This document shows positions 1 to 6,398 of a DNA stretch of 10,682 nucleotides, in pieces. The translations under genes and the position numbers were made by a program. Under the pieces are notes generated by a model. That model saw nothing but the letters and a program-made list of their open reading frames with translations, ran no database searches and was not told where the DNA came from. The DNA is from Candidatus Pacearchaeota archaeon (GTDB taxonomy: Archaea; Nanobdellota; Nanobdellia; Pacearchaeales; GW2011-AR1). The stretch's first letter is position 1. Each line of letters begins with the position of its first letter. The stretch covers positions 1 to 10,682 of the forward strand of contig JAPLYA010000145.1 of NCBI GenBank assembly GCA_026395775.1, given 5' to 3'.

Positions 1-47
1 ACTGCTGTTGTTGTCTGCTTGTGTATATCCATTCCTATAAAGTTCAT
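1..47 (-). CDS. IS110-family transposase, N-terminal fragment cut by the window edge
   Basis: Reading the minus strand from an ATG at 47-45 gives MNFIGMDIHKQTTTA, after which the window ends. The G-x-D-x-H-K pattern right after the start is the usual opening of IS110-family DEDD recombinases. The Asp at residue 7 would be the first acidic residue of the RuvC-like catalytic site. A perfect GGAGGT Shine-Dalgarno sequence lies at 55-60, 7 bases before the start, which fixes the start codon. It is stronger than the site before any other gene in the window, as expected for a mobile gene. IS110 enzymes recombine DNA using an element-encoded bridge RNA. Only 15 full codons are visible, so completeness cannot be judged. 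Confidence 0.75.
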   Translation of the reverse strand, partial: MNFIGMDIHKQTTTA

Positions 48-75
48 TGTTTTTACCTCCTTTCAGTATTTGTTG

Positions 76-137
76 GAAAAATTGGGTTGGCGAATGCTCC
101 CAATTTTTCTTATATCTTTAAAGCCTTTGGCTTTAAA
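76..137 (-). ncRNA. Two perfect hairpins upstream of the transposase; possible bridge RNA segment
   Basis: Two perfect stems lie back to back. Bases 76-86 pair with 99-109 (11 bp, 12-base loop), and 117-125 pair with 129-137 (9 bp, loop TTT). In IS110-group elements the bridge RNA comes from the non-coding end upstream of the recombinase, so a structured RNA is expected here. The target-binding and donor-binding loops cannot be assigned without the element's other end and flanks. On the minus strand 131-137 reads as TATA-like TTTAAAG after GAAAATT, so the second hairpin may overlap the transposase promoter. Confidence 0.35.
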
Positions 138-206
138 CTAATTTTCGTTAAGAATTCTCATATCATCAGCTTATTCTTTACCTCTAAAATACAAGTTTCC
201 TAAAAC

Positions 207-213
207 TTATAAA
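207..213 (+). promoter_or_regulatory. TATA box of htpX
   Basis: TTATAAA is centred 26 bases before the htpX ATG, giving a leaderless transcript. No Shine-Dalgarno sequence lies before the start. Confidence 0.65.
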
Positions 214-235
214 GGCTAGAAGCTTAACTTATTTT

Positions 236-1123
<888 letters not shown>

Positions 1124-1136
1124 CTAAACTAGCTAA

Positions 1137-1385
1137 TTATATATCCTCGATTTCTTTTTTCTTTTCTATATTCAATGAAACTTCTAACCCATAATTGGTT
1201 GGCTTTGACATCAACAAGCTTGATTTAAGCAACTCATCAATTACTTTTCTTACTTCTTTTTTGCTTCTTAAATAATCAGGCAAGCCCTTTGGCAAATTAT
1301 GTATGCTTGTATGTTTATGCTGCCAAACTCTATGCCTTGCTAACTTTCTAAGAATAAATCTTTTTATATCATCCTCAATGCCCAT
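1137..1385 (-). CDS. Small conserved archaeal protein, probably winged-helix-like
   Basis: This 82-residue basic protein runs convergently toward htpX, with 13 bases between the two stops. The core (HTSIHNLPKGLP, then helices rich in Lys and Glu, then SKPTNYGLEVSLN) matches, from memory, a small archaeal family of unknown function that reads like a winged helix: two or three helices and a beta wing ending in the YGL-VSLN strand. There are no cysteines and no membrane segment. A TATA-like box at 1407-1412, 27 bases before the ATG, supports the start and a leaderless transcript. DNA or RNA binding is inferred from fold-like pattern and charge only. Confidence 0.75.
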   Translation of the reverse strand: MGIEDDIKRFILRKLARHRVWQHKHTSIHNLPKGLPDYLRSKKEVRKVIDELLKSSLLMSKPTNYGLEVSLNIEKKKEIEDI

Positions 1386-1406
1386 TTTAAACTTGAGTTT
1401 TTATTG

Positions 1407-1412
1407 TTTATA
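1407..1412 (-). promoter_or_regulatory. TATA box of the small winged-helix-like gene
   Basis: On the minus strand this reads TATAAA (context AATATAAACA), about 27 bases before the ATG at 1385. The spacing is that of a leaderless archaeal start. Confidence 0.5.
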
Positions 1413-1472
1413 TTCTTTTCTGAATAACTCCAAAATAGCAATTACTAAAATATTAACCTAGATTAATAAAAT

Positions 1473-1487
1473 GGAAAAGTTTAAATA
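1473..1487 (+). promoter_or_regulatory. Promoter-like BRE/TATA before a truncated regulator and the tandem small genes
   Basis: GGAAAAG followed by TTTAAATA resembles an archaeal BRE plus TATA box. The expected start, near 1507-1510, falls inside the broken winged-helix reading frame, with no ATG there. It may be the promoter of the lost regulator, now driving the small genes at 1645 and 1922 through a long leader. Confidence 0.4.
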
Positions 1488-1643
1488 GGCCCTATTGCTA
1501 AAAAGATAATTCTGGCAACAAGAACAATTGGAAATGCAAAATTATTCAAATTAAACAAAGAAAATCTGTTTGTTAAAAAGGTAATTAAGCTTGATATGGA
1601 ACTAACAAAAGCAGAAACAGATAAACTGTTGGTTGAAGCTTAA
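1488..1643 (+). pseudogene. Remnant of a winged-helix regulator (C-terminal part only)
   Basis: The plus frame ending in TAA at 1641-1643 encodes about 50 residues, with ATRTIGNAKLFKLNKEN, then FVKKVIKLDMEL, then AETDKLLVEA. The T-R-x-I-G-x-A-x-L-[FY]-K-L-N segment followed by a V-K-x-hydrophobic helix matches, from memory, the wing and C-terminal helix of archaeal MarR-like winged-helix regulators. The recognition helix and everything N-terminal are missing: the frame closes at a stop about 1482 and the only ATG lies in the last third. The stop is one base before the next gene, so the intact gene probably headed that operon. The family call is moderate; the truncation is clear. Confidence 0.5.
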
Positions 1644-1945
1644 AATGTCAAGCTATAAACTTTTTGGGGAAAAAGTAAGTAAAGAAGAGTTCTATAAATT
1701 TATTAAAACTTTAGAAATGGTTTCTGGGAGTTATTTAGAAGGCGAGCTAATCAAACATGATAAAGAAAAAGGAAAAGTGATTTCTGGAACAGAGACCTAT
1801 GAAACAGGTGTAGATAAAGAAGGAAAGAAATATAAAATTAAACAAATTTGTTGGGAAAATGAAGAAGAAAATAATTGTGAGATAACAGCAGAAACAGATA
1901 AAATTTTGGAGAAAATGTAAGATGTCAAGCTATAATATTTTTGGA
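1611..1945 (+). repeat. Tandem direct duplication with a 277-base period
   Basis: GCAGAAACAGATAAA at 1611-1625 recurs exactly at 1888-1902. The two copies align without gaps through stop codon, start codon and the first roughly 20 codons of the two MSSY genes, whose ATGs at 1645 and 1922 are also 277 bases apart. Similarity stops abruptly just before 1611 and 1888. This marks the duplication joint. Confidence 0.75.
1645..1920 (+). CDS. Small protein of unknown function, tandem copy 1
   Basis: The 91-residue protein starts MSSYKLFGEK and is not a family I recognise. It is charged and Lys/Glu-rich, has no membrane segment, and is a clear paralogue of the next gene: both begin MSSY-[KN]-[LI]-FG-[EK]-K, carry EEF near residue 20, a [VA]SGS-like turn near 27-30, SG-x-ET mid-protein, and W-x-NE near the end. 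The ATG at 1645 is preferred to an upstream TTG at 1633 because the paralogue aligns exactly from this Met and the preceding reading frame ends one base before it. Its last ten residues (AETDKILEKM) are absent from copy 2 but resemble the tail of the broken regulator upstream, so this end looks like a duplication-made fusion. Confidence 0.7.
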   Translation: MSSYKLFGEKVSKEEFYKFIKTLEMVSGSYLEGELIKHDKEKGKVISGTETYETGVDKEGKKYKIKQICWENEEENNCEITAETDKILEKM

Positions 1946-2164
1946 AAGAAAGCGAAAAGAGAAGAATTCGACAAACTTGTTGAGAAGTTAAAAGTAGTTG
2001 CAGGTTCACGCGAAAATAAAGTTATAAAAAGACAAAACCGCCCTGGTGGGAGAAACGAATCTGGGATTGAAACACGTGACAAGGCTACTATGAAAAGAAA
2101 AAAGTTTGAGATAGTAAGGGTTGGTTGGGCAAACGAGACTGATTATAATATTAATGCTATCTAA
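1922..2164 (+). CDS. Small protein of unknown function, tandem copy 2
   Basis: An 80-residue paralogue of the preceding gene, starting 1 base after its stop, so the two are surely co-transcribed and probably translationally coupled. It is basic (many Lys and Arg), unlike the acidic copy 1, so the copies have diverged. It ends at WANETDYNINAI, where copy 1 continues with a foreign-looking tail, so this is probably the original C terminus. No cysteines, no membrane segment, no recognised domain. The alternation of charged and hydrophobic residues in EFDKLVEKLKVVAG suggests an amphipathic helix. No function can be assigned. Confidence 0.7.
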   Translation: MSSYNIFGKKAKREEFDKLVEKLKVVAGSRENKVIKRQNRPGGRNESGIETRDKATMKRKKFEIVRVGWANETDYNINAI

Positions 2165-2171
2165 TTTTAAA

Positions 2172-2226
2172 AAAGCTGCTGCCCCTTTTGTTTATCTCAA
2201 GCCCTTTCAAGATGTTAAATCTGTAA
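2172..2226 (+). pseudogene. Frameshifted remnant of a second htpX (C-terminal piece)
   Basis: Codons 2172-2186 read KAAAP. After skipping the single T at 2187 the next frame reads LFISSPFKMLNL and then a stop at 2224-2226. The intact HtpX in this window has KAVAPLFIASPFKLSNL at the same place, so 14 of 17 residues match with one extra base. The DNA also aligns with 1019-1072. The conserved THPPLESR segment that should follow is gone. It is a non-functional fragment, left either by duplication and decay or by loss of a former htpX paralogue. Confidence 0.65.
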
Positions 2227-2390
2227 ATGGTAAACTCTTTCAATAAACTTAACAATCAGAGCCGATTGGTTATTTAATTGTCTCCACCAATAAAAACAAT
2301 AATTAAGTCATTAAAATTTTCAAGCTTTCAAACTCAGATGAGATTTGAAATATACAAAACGAAGTTAGTCACTACCTCTTAAAAGAATAA

Positions 2391-3122
2391 TTATCTTATC
2401 TTAAAAACCACACTAACTTGGGCGTTTACTTCCTGATTTCCTGGCTGTATGCTTGTAGCAGCTTGTTTTGCTTCTGCAACATTTCCCATTGTGTCCTCAA
2501 CTCCATAAACTCTCCATGGATAATAGTTGAAACTTGAGTCTGAAATTGACTTTATTCCTGAGATTTTCTTGCCTAATCCAGAAGCCATTGCCTCTGCCTT
2601 GTTTCTTGCATCTTCTCCTGCAAACTTCAAAGCTTCTGCCTTGTACTGGTTTTCTTTTTCTCTTGATAATTCAAAATTAATATAACTTATTCCAGCCCCT
2701 GCATTAACTCCTGCGTCTATTGCTTCTCCAATTTTATCAACTTTAGATGTTGAGAATTCAACTTTTAGAGAATGTGTTGCCCTATATCCAGTTATCTCCT
2801 GTTTATCGTAATTGTAAGAATATTCAGGGTAAACATTAAAATTTTCAGTTACGATCTCTGCTCTCTCAAATCCTGCTTTAACTAAATTAGTTATAGCTAA
2901 ATCAACAATTTCTGCGTTTTTATCTTTTGCTTCTTGAGCTGTTTTTGCTTGTGTATCTGCATTAAAATAAACTTTAACAATATCGGGCATTGCTTTTATC
3001 TGAGCTTGTCCTTGAGTTGTTATTGTGTTTCCTTGGCTTGAGTTAATCAATCCGTATATAATTAAAGGAACCAAAATTATTGCTGCTACAATGATTAGTG
3101 TTATTTTGACAGATGTTTCCAT
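2391..3122 (-). CDS. SIMPL-domain (DUF541) protein with N-terminal membrane anchor
   Basis: This 243-residue protein has a hydrophobic segment at about 7-26 after METSVK, then an extracytoplasmic SIMPL/DUF541 domain from about 33 to the end. Family marks are TTQGQAQIKAMPDIVKVYF (A-D/P-D-I-V-x-[VL] start), the repeated V-x-A-G-[FV] stretch, ITGYRATHSLKVEF, and the helix ENQYKAEALKFAGEDARNKAEAMASGLG, which is diagnostic. The C-terminal beta strand (QVSVVFKIR) also fits. In bacteria, relatives (for example E. coli YggE) are linked to oxidative stress and outer-membrane assembly. The archaeal role is unknown. The start follows a TATA box at 3151-3159. There is no obvious operon partner. Confidence 0.88.
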   Translation of the reverse strand: METSVKITLIIVAAIILVPLIIYGLINSSQGNTITTQGQAQIKAMPDIVKVYFNADTQAKTAQEAKDKNAEIVDLAITNLVKAGFERAEIVTENFNVYPEYSYNYDKQEITGYRATHSLKVEFSTSKVDKIGEAIDAGVNAGAGISYINFELSREKENQYKAEALKFAGEDARNKAEAMASGLGKKISGIKSISDSSFNYYPWRVYGVEDTMGNVAEAKQAATSIQPGNQEVNAQVSVVFKIR

Positions 3123-3145
3123 TTTGATTCAATAAGTATAGAAAA

Positions 3146-3173
3146 AACTTATTTATAAATCCAGCGATAAGTT
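3146..3173 (-). promoter_or_regulatory. SIMPL gene promoter: TATA box framed by an inverted repeat
   Basis: ATTTATAAA at 3151-3159 (minus) lies about 30 bases before the ATG at 3122. AACTTAT at 3146-3152 and ATAAGTT at 3167-3173 are perfect complements that frame the box. A regulator bound there could block TBP; this is inference. Confidence 0.5.
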
Positions 3174-3250
3174 CAAATTGAGTTGAAGCTGGGGCTTGTT
3201 GGTAAAAATAAAACTATGTCGGTATACTTGAATGGATTTGTTGGTTAGAG

Positions 3251-3316
3251 AAATTGGGGGATTGGTTAAAAAAATAACTCCCTAATTTAGAGGGGTATCA
3301 TAAATTTCTTATGATA
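3251..3316 (-). other. Two hairpins in the purN 3' flank
   Basis: Bases 3251-3260 pair with 3279-3288 (10 bp, two G-T pairs), and 3296-3303 pair perfectly with 3309-3316 (8 bp, 5-base loop). They lie 63 or more bases past the purN stop. They may act in ending or protecting the purN transcript, but no clear T-run follows on the minus strand. Nothing else was found between 3174 and 3378. Confidence 0.35.
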
Positions 3317-3378
3317 TTATAATGTTATATTCAATTAAAATAATTTTTCTTTCCTACCTAAAATTATGCTTGTGCTTA

Positions 3379-3963
3379 CTAATCCAAATTAATTATTCCT
3401 CTTTGTATGTCTCTTAATGTTTGAGGATATAGCACATGCTCAATTCTTAGAACTCTTTCAGCCAGTGTTTCGGCTGTATCCCGTCCATATCTTGGAACTT
3501 TATATTGTGCTAAAATTCTTCCAGCATCATATTCTGTAGTAACAATATGTATTGTGGCTCCACTTTCTAAATCCTCAGAATTTATAACTTCTTTATGAAC
3601 GCGCATTCCATACATTCCTTTTCCACCATATTTTGGTAGTAATGCTGGATGTATGTTAAGTATCCTGTTTGAATAGGCTTCTATAACTCTCGGCCCTAAT
3701 TTTTTTATATATCCTGCAAGTATTACTAGGTTTACTCCATATTTCCTAAGAGTTTCTAGAATTGTTTTATCAGGGCTTTTTGCCCCATTTAAACAAAAAG
3801 TTGGAATATCCCTAACTTTTCCTAAATCTAAAACAGGAGCACTTGGATTATTGCTCATTATTAATTTGGGACAGGCTTCTAATTTCCCCGCCTTAATTTC
3901 ATCAAGTATAGATCCAACATTACTCCCCCTATGAGATGCTAAAAAACCCAATCGCAATTCCAT
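3379..3963 (-). CDS. purN: Phosphoribosylglycinamide formyltransferase (PurN-like)
   Basis: The 194-residue protein has the GART fold order. LASHRGSN (8-15) is the phosphate-binding loop. N103 and H105 in ILNIHPALLPKYGGKGMYG are the catalytic Asn-x-His, and D146 in TTEYDAGRIL is the catalytic Asp, so the triad is complete. In purine synthesis PurN moves a formyl group from 10-formyl-tetrahydrofolate to glycinamide ribonucleotide. Length matches the family (about 190-215). No other purine gene lies nearby, so it may be a lone salvage of the pathway or act on another amine; related formyltransferases share these residues. A weak TATA-like TTTATTAAT at 3985-3993 lies 22-30 bases before the start, suggesting its own promoter. 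Confidence 0.85.
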   Translation of the reverse strand: MELRLGFLASHRGSNVGSILDEIKAGKLEACPKLIMSNNPSAPVLDLGKVRDIPTFCLNGAKSPDKTILETLRKYGVNLVILAGYIKKLGPRVIEAYSNRILNIHPALLPKYGGKGMYGMRVHKEVINSEDLESGATIHIVTTEYDAGRILAQYKVPRYGRDTAETLAERVLRIEHVLYPQTLRDIQRGIINLD

Positions 3964-4040
3964 AGAAATCAGTTATTATCTATTATTAATAAATGTATTT
4001 ACACACGCAGATTAATATTAAGCCTACCCTAAATATGACT

Positions 4041-4946
4041 TTAACCCCTTAAATAATCATAAGCTGATTTAGCTGCAATTGCTCCCTGACTTGCTGCAAC
4101 AACAACTTGTTTTAATCTAGTTTTAGTTACATCTCCTGCTGCAAATATCCCGGGGATATTTGTGCTCATGTCTTGATTAACTAGAATATAGTTTTCATCT
4201 CCTTTAACTCCTAGTTTCTCAACTAAATCTAGAACAGGAACACTGCCTATTTCAATAAAAACACCTGAAACTTTGATTTTTCTCTTATTGTCTAGAATAA
4301 TTGATTCAACTTGCTCTTTACCTTGGATTTCTTTAACCTGAGAATTATAGATAACTTCAACTTTTGATTTTAACTCGCGTTTTTCTTTATCACAACACTT
4401 TAACTTGTCACCTCGGTAGATGAGATAAACCTTATTTGCTATTGTAGATAAGAATAGAGCTGTTTTAGCTGCTGCTTCTCCTCCCCCAACTACTACTACA
4501 TCTTTTTTCTTGAAGAAAAAAGCATCACATGTCGAGCAATAGCTTACTCCTCGGCCTGTTAATTCAGATTCTCCTTTTATCCCAAGTTTCTTTTTTTCTG
4601 AGCCCGAAGCTATGATTACAGCTTTGGAATGAAAAGATTCTTTTTCAGAATTTAACTTAAATCCTTGATTTGATTTTTCAATAGAGAGAACTTCTTGATT
4701 TAAGATTTCAACTCCGAAATGTTTTGTTTGAGAAATCATTTTTTTCATTAAGTCTATTCCTGTTCCTATAAATCCAGGATAGTTTTCTATTCTCTCAGGA
4801 TAGTTTGCTCTTCCACCAAGCTCTTTTCCTATGATAACTGCGTTTAATTTATATCTTGCTGCATAAATTCCTGCTGCTAATCCCGCTGGTCCTGCTCCAA
4901 CTATACACAAGTCATATTCTTTTGATTTTAAGTTAACTTGGGGCAT
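4041..4946 (-). CDS. Thioredoxin reductase-like FAD/dithiol flavoprotein
   Basis: The 301-residue protein carries FAD motif GAGPAG (17-22), the redox pair C137-S-T-C140 followed by D141, the dinucleotide motif VVGGGEAAA (152-160), and the C-terminal FAD motif GIFAAGDV (266-273). These are in the right order and spacing for low-molecular-weight TrxR. The usual HRRxxxR segment that grips the NADPH 2'-phosphate is replaced by YRGDKLK (177-183), so NADPH use is doubtful. NADH or ferredoxin-type donors are possible. ATG 4946 is chosen because MPQVNLKSKEYDLCIVGAG places the FAD motif at its normal depth; the open frame upstream to 5030 overlaps the radical SAM gene. The gene lies 61 bases after the radical SAM stop, so it probably shares its operon. 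Confidence 0.85.
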   Translation of the reverse strand: MPQVNLKSKEYDLCIVGAGPAGLAAGIYAARYKLNAVIIGKELGGRANYPERIENYPGFIGTGIDLMKKMISQTKHFGVEILNQEVLSIEKSNQGFKLNSEKESFHSKAVIIASGSEKKKLGIKGESELTGRGVSYCSTCDAFFFKKKDVVVVGGGEAAAKTALFLSTIANKVYLIYRGDKLKCCDKEKRELKSKVEVIYNSQVKEIQGKEQVESIILDNKRKIKVSGVFIEIGSVPVLDLVEKLGVKGDENYILVNQDMSTNIPGIFAAGDVTKTRLKQVVVAASQGAIAAKSAYDYLRG

Positions 4947-5007
4947 TTTGATACTCTCTTTTATTAAAGATAATAAGAAAAAGAGATTAATAAAGATTTT
5001 GGATTGC

Positions 5008-6282
5008 TTATTTTCCCGATATCTTTTCATATCTCCTCATAACTCTGTCATAGAAATCATCAGGAAAAACTAGACCATCTTTGGCAGGGCATCTATTGTT
5101 CACTAAACAATGCGGATCTTTTATGCCTCTGGCTTTGTTTGGAGAAGCATCCCAAATCTTTTTTAGCTTATCTTCTAAAACACTCCCAAATATTGTTGTT
5201 TTGTCAAATCTCCCGGGGCACATCTGCACTATTCCGTTTGCTCTTATGTATAATCCTGTTGAGGCCTGGTTACATGGTTGAGCTCCTACATATGAAGCAA
5301 TCCCCTCTCTTGTAATCTGTTCAGGAGTTTGAATCCCAAGTTTAACATTTAAACCATAGATCCTTGCATATAGCTCGACTAGCTTGTTATGCCATTCTTC
5401 TTGGCTAATTTGTGCTTTCTGTCTTTCCATTTGGCCACAGCCTTTTCCGGATAGCATTGATGGAGTCATAACTACTAGAGTGCCTCTTCTTACAAAGAAC
5501 TCATAGATATCGAAAGACTCGCCAATATTCTCAGGGACAATCGGAGCATTAATTATGCAGACTCTATTTGTTCTTCCTTGAGTATAGAATTTAGATGCAA
5601 AAAGATTTTCTAATGCTTTTTCTCTAATCTTGGTATACCCTTGCAAGCCGACTATTCCTTGCTCGCTTTTAGAGGTGACTAGGCTATCTTGCAACTCTTC
5701 ATCAAATGATTGAAAGGAAAACAGAAGCCCCACATTCTCGCAATCTGCTAGCTTATCTGTGAGCTGTTTTGCTGTTACGCCCTGATATCGTTTAGCGAGG
5801 GCATCATCCCCTAGTAATGCTCCTTTTGTGAATATATTCAACTTAACTCTTCTTCTATCATATTCTTTGATTATTCTGAAAAGATCTGGATTCATCAATA
5901 ACTCGCCCGGACCTAGGAATTTTACACTTTCAAAATTATAACCTTCTGCTCTTGCAATCTCTATTGCTTGATTTACTAGTCCGAGTGTTTCATCTAGGGT
6001 TAAAATTCTATTCTCTTTTGAATATACTACATTATCCTCATTGAAGCAAGAAGGGCATTTATGTAAGCATAATTTTCTCCTGTATTCTGAAGCTACACTT
6101 GCCTCGCTTTTTGGATCATTATGTGCTAGAACAACATCTTCTGGAATGTGCTCTATATCTAAAGTATGCAAACCAGGAGTAGCATTCTCAATATACCAAC
6201 CTGTAACTCCATTTACAAATCCTATTGCTTTTTCTTTAAATATTACAGGAAATTTTTTTCTCAATTGTTCTTTTGTGTTCAT
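5008..6282 (-). CDS. Radical SAM protein with C-terminal auxiliary-cluster-like cysteines
   Basis: The 424-residue protein has the canonical C72-LHK-C76-PS-C79 motif for the 4Fe-4S cluster that cleaves S-adenosylmethionine. FLGPGELLMNPD (122-133) stands at the place of the GGE-type SAM-binding motif. The C-terminal part has C337, C355, C392 and C398 in a SPASM-like spacing (QPCNQ, QMCPGR, PHCLVNNRCPA), suggesting one auxiliary Fe-S cluster, as in enzymes that modify peptides or proteins. An N-terminal segment of about 65 residues precedes the motif. The start is backed by AAGGAG at 6293-6298. The flavoprotein gene downstream could supply electrons. The substrate cannot be read from the sequence and no obvious precursor peptide lies next to it. 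Confidence 0.85.
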   Translation of the reverse strand: MNTKEQLRKKFPVIFKEKAIGFVNGVTGWYIENATPGLHTLDIEHIPEDVVLAHNDPKSEASVASEYRRKLCLHKCPSCFNEDNVVYSKENRILTLDETLGLVNQAIEIARAEGYNFESVKFLGPGELLMNPDLFRIIKEYDRRRVKLNIFTKGALLGDDALAKRYQGVTAKQLTDKLADCENVGLLFSFQSFDEELQDSLVTSKSEQGIVGLQGYTKIREKALENLFASKFYTQGRTNRVCIINAPIVPENIGESFDIYEFFVRRGTLVVMTPSMLSGKGCGQMERQKAQISQEEWHNKLVELYARIYGLNVKLGIQTPEQITREGIASYVGAQPCNQASTGLYIRANGIVQMCPGRFDKTTIFGSVLEDKLKKIWDASPNKARGIKDPHCLVNNRCPAKDGLVFPDDFYDRVMRRYEKISGK

Positions 6283-6302
6283 TTTATTTTTACTCCTTAT
6301 TA

Positions 6303-6321
6303 GTTACTATTTGATAGTAAC
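6303..6321. promoter_or_regulatory. Perfect palindrome (GTTACTAT-TTG-ATAGTAAC), candidate Lrp operator
   Basis: Both 8-base arms match perfectly around TTG. The site lies between the divergent radical SAM and Lrp-type genes. It falls just downstream of the radical SAM TATA-like box, where the transcript should start, so binding would repress that operon. It is 48 bases before the Lrp gene's own TATA box. Assignment to this regulator rests on position only. Confidence 0.6.
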
Positions 6322-6326
6322 AGATG

Positions 6327-6336
6327 TATATTAAAC
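6327..6336 (-). promoter_or_regulatory. TATA-like box of the radical SAM operon
   Basis: On the minus strand it reads GTTTAATATA. Transcription should begin about 6304-6306, inside the palindrome, leaving a leader of about 22 bases that holds the Shine-Dalgarno-like AAGGAG before ATG 6282. Confidence 0.55.
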
Positions 6337-6368
6337 TTTCTTCTTATTTTTGAGCATAAATGACAAGA

Positions 6369-6377
6369 TTTATAAAT
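6369..6377 (+). promoter_or_regulatory. TATA box of the Lrp/AsnC-like gene
   Basis: TTTATAAAT is centred at 6373, 26 bases before ATG 6399. This spacing makes 6399, not the upstream in-frame ATG at 6390, the likely leaderless start. Confidence 0.65.
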
Positions 6378-6398
6378 AATAGATAATTTATGCTAATT

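Larger units (their letters stand above)
1..200 (-). mobile_element. End of an IS110-type insertion element (transposase start plus leader)
   Basis: The minus-strand transposase start at 47 is preceded by about 150 bases with no host gene. This is the size expected for the non-coding left end of an IS110-group element. The outer boundary cannot be fixed, because IS110 elements lack terminal inverted repeats. It should lie before the htpX TATA box at 207-213, so 200 is only an upper estimate. The rest of the element lies outside the window. Confidence 0.5.

Noticed and set aside
21..203. A 60-codon plus-strand frame at the left edge
   Set aside because: It lies antisense to the IS110 start, Shine-Dalgarno site and hairpins, and its residues show no family pattern.
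1797..2009. Minus-strand frame opposite the MSSY genes
   Set aside because: Low-complexity Ser/Leu shadow; the plus strand has paralogous genes in register.
4947..5030. A 28-residue N-terminal extension of the flavoprotein
   Set aside because: It overlaps the radical SAM gene by 23 bases and places the FAD motif too deep; Met at 4946 fits the family.
5081..5281. Plus-strand frame inside the radical SAM gene
   Set aside because: Antisense shadow of conserved cysteine-rich coding sequence.
6041..6334. Plus-strand frame across the radical SAM start
   Set aside because: Antisense shadow that also runs through the palindrome and promoter.
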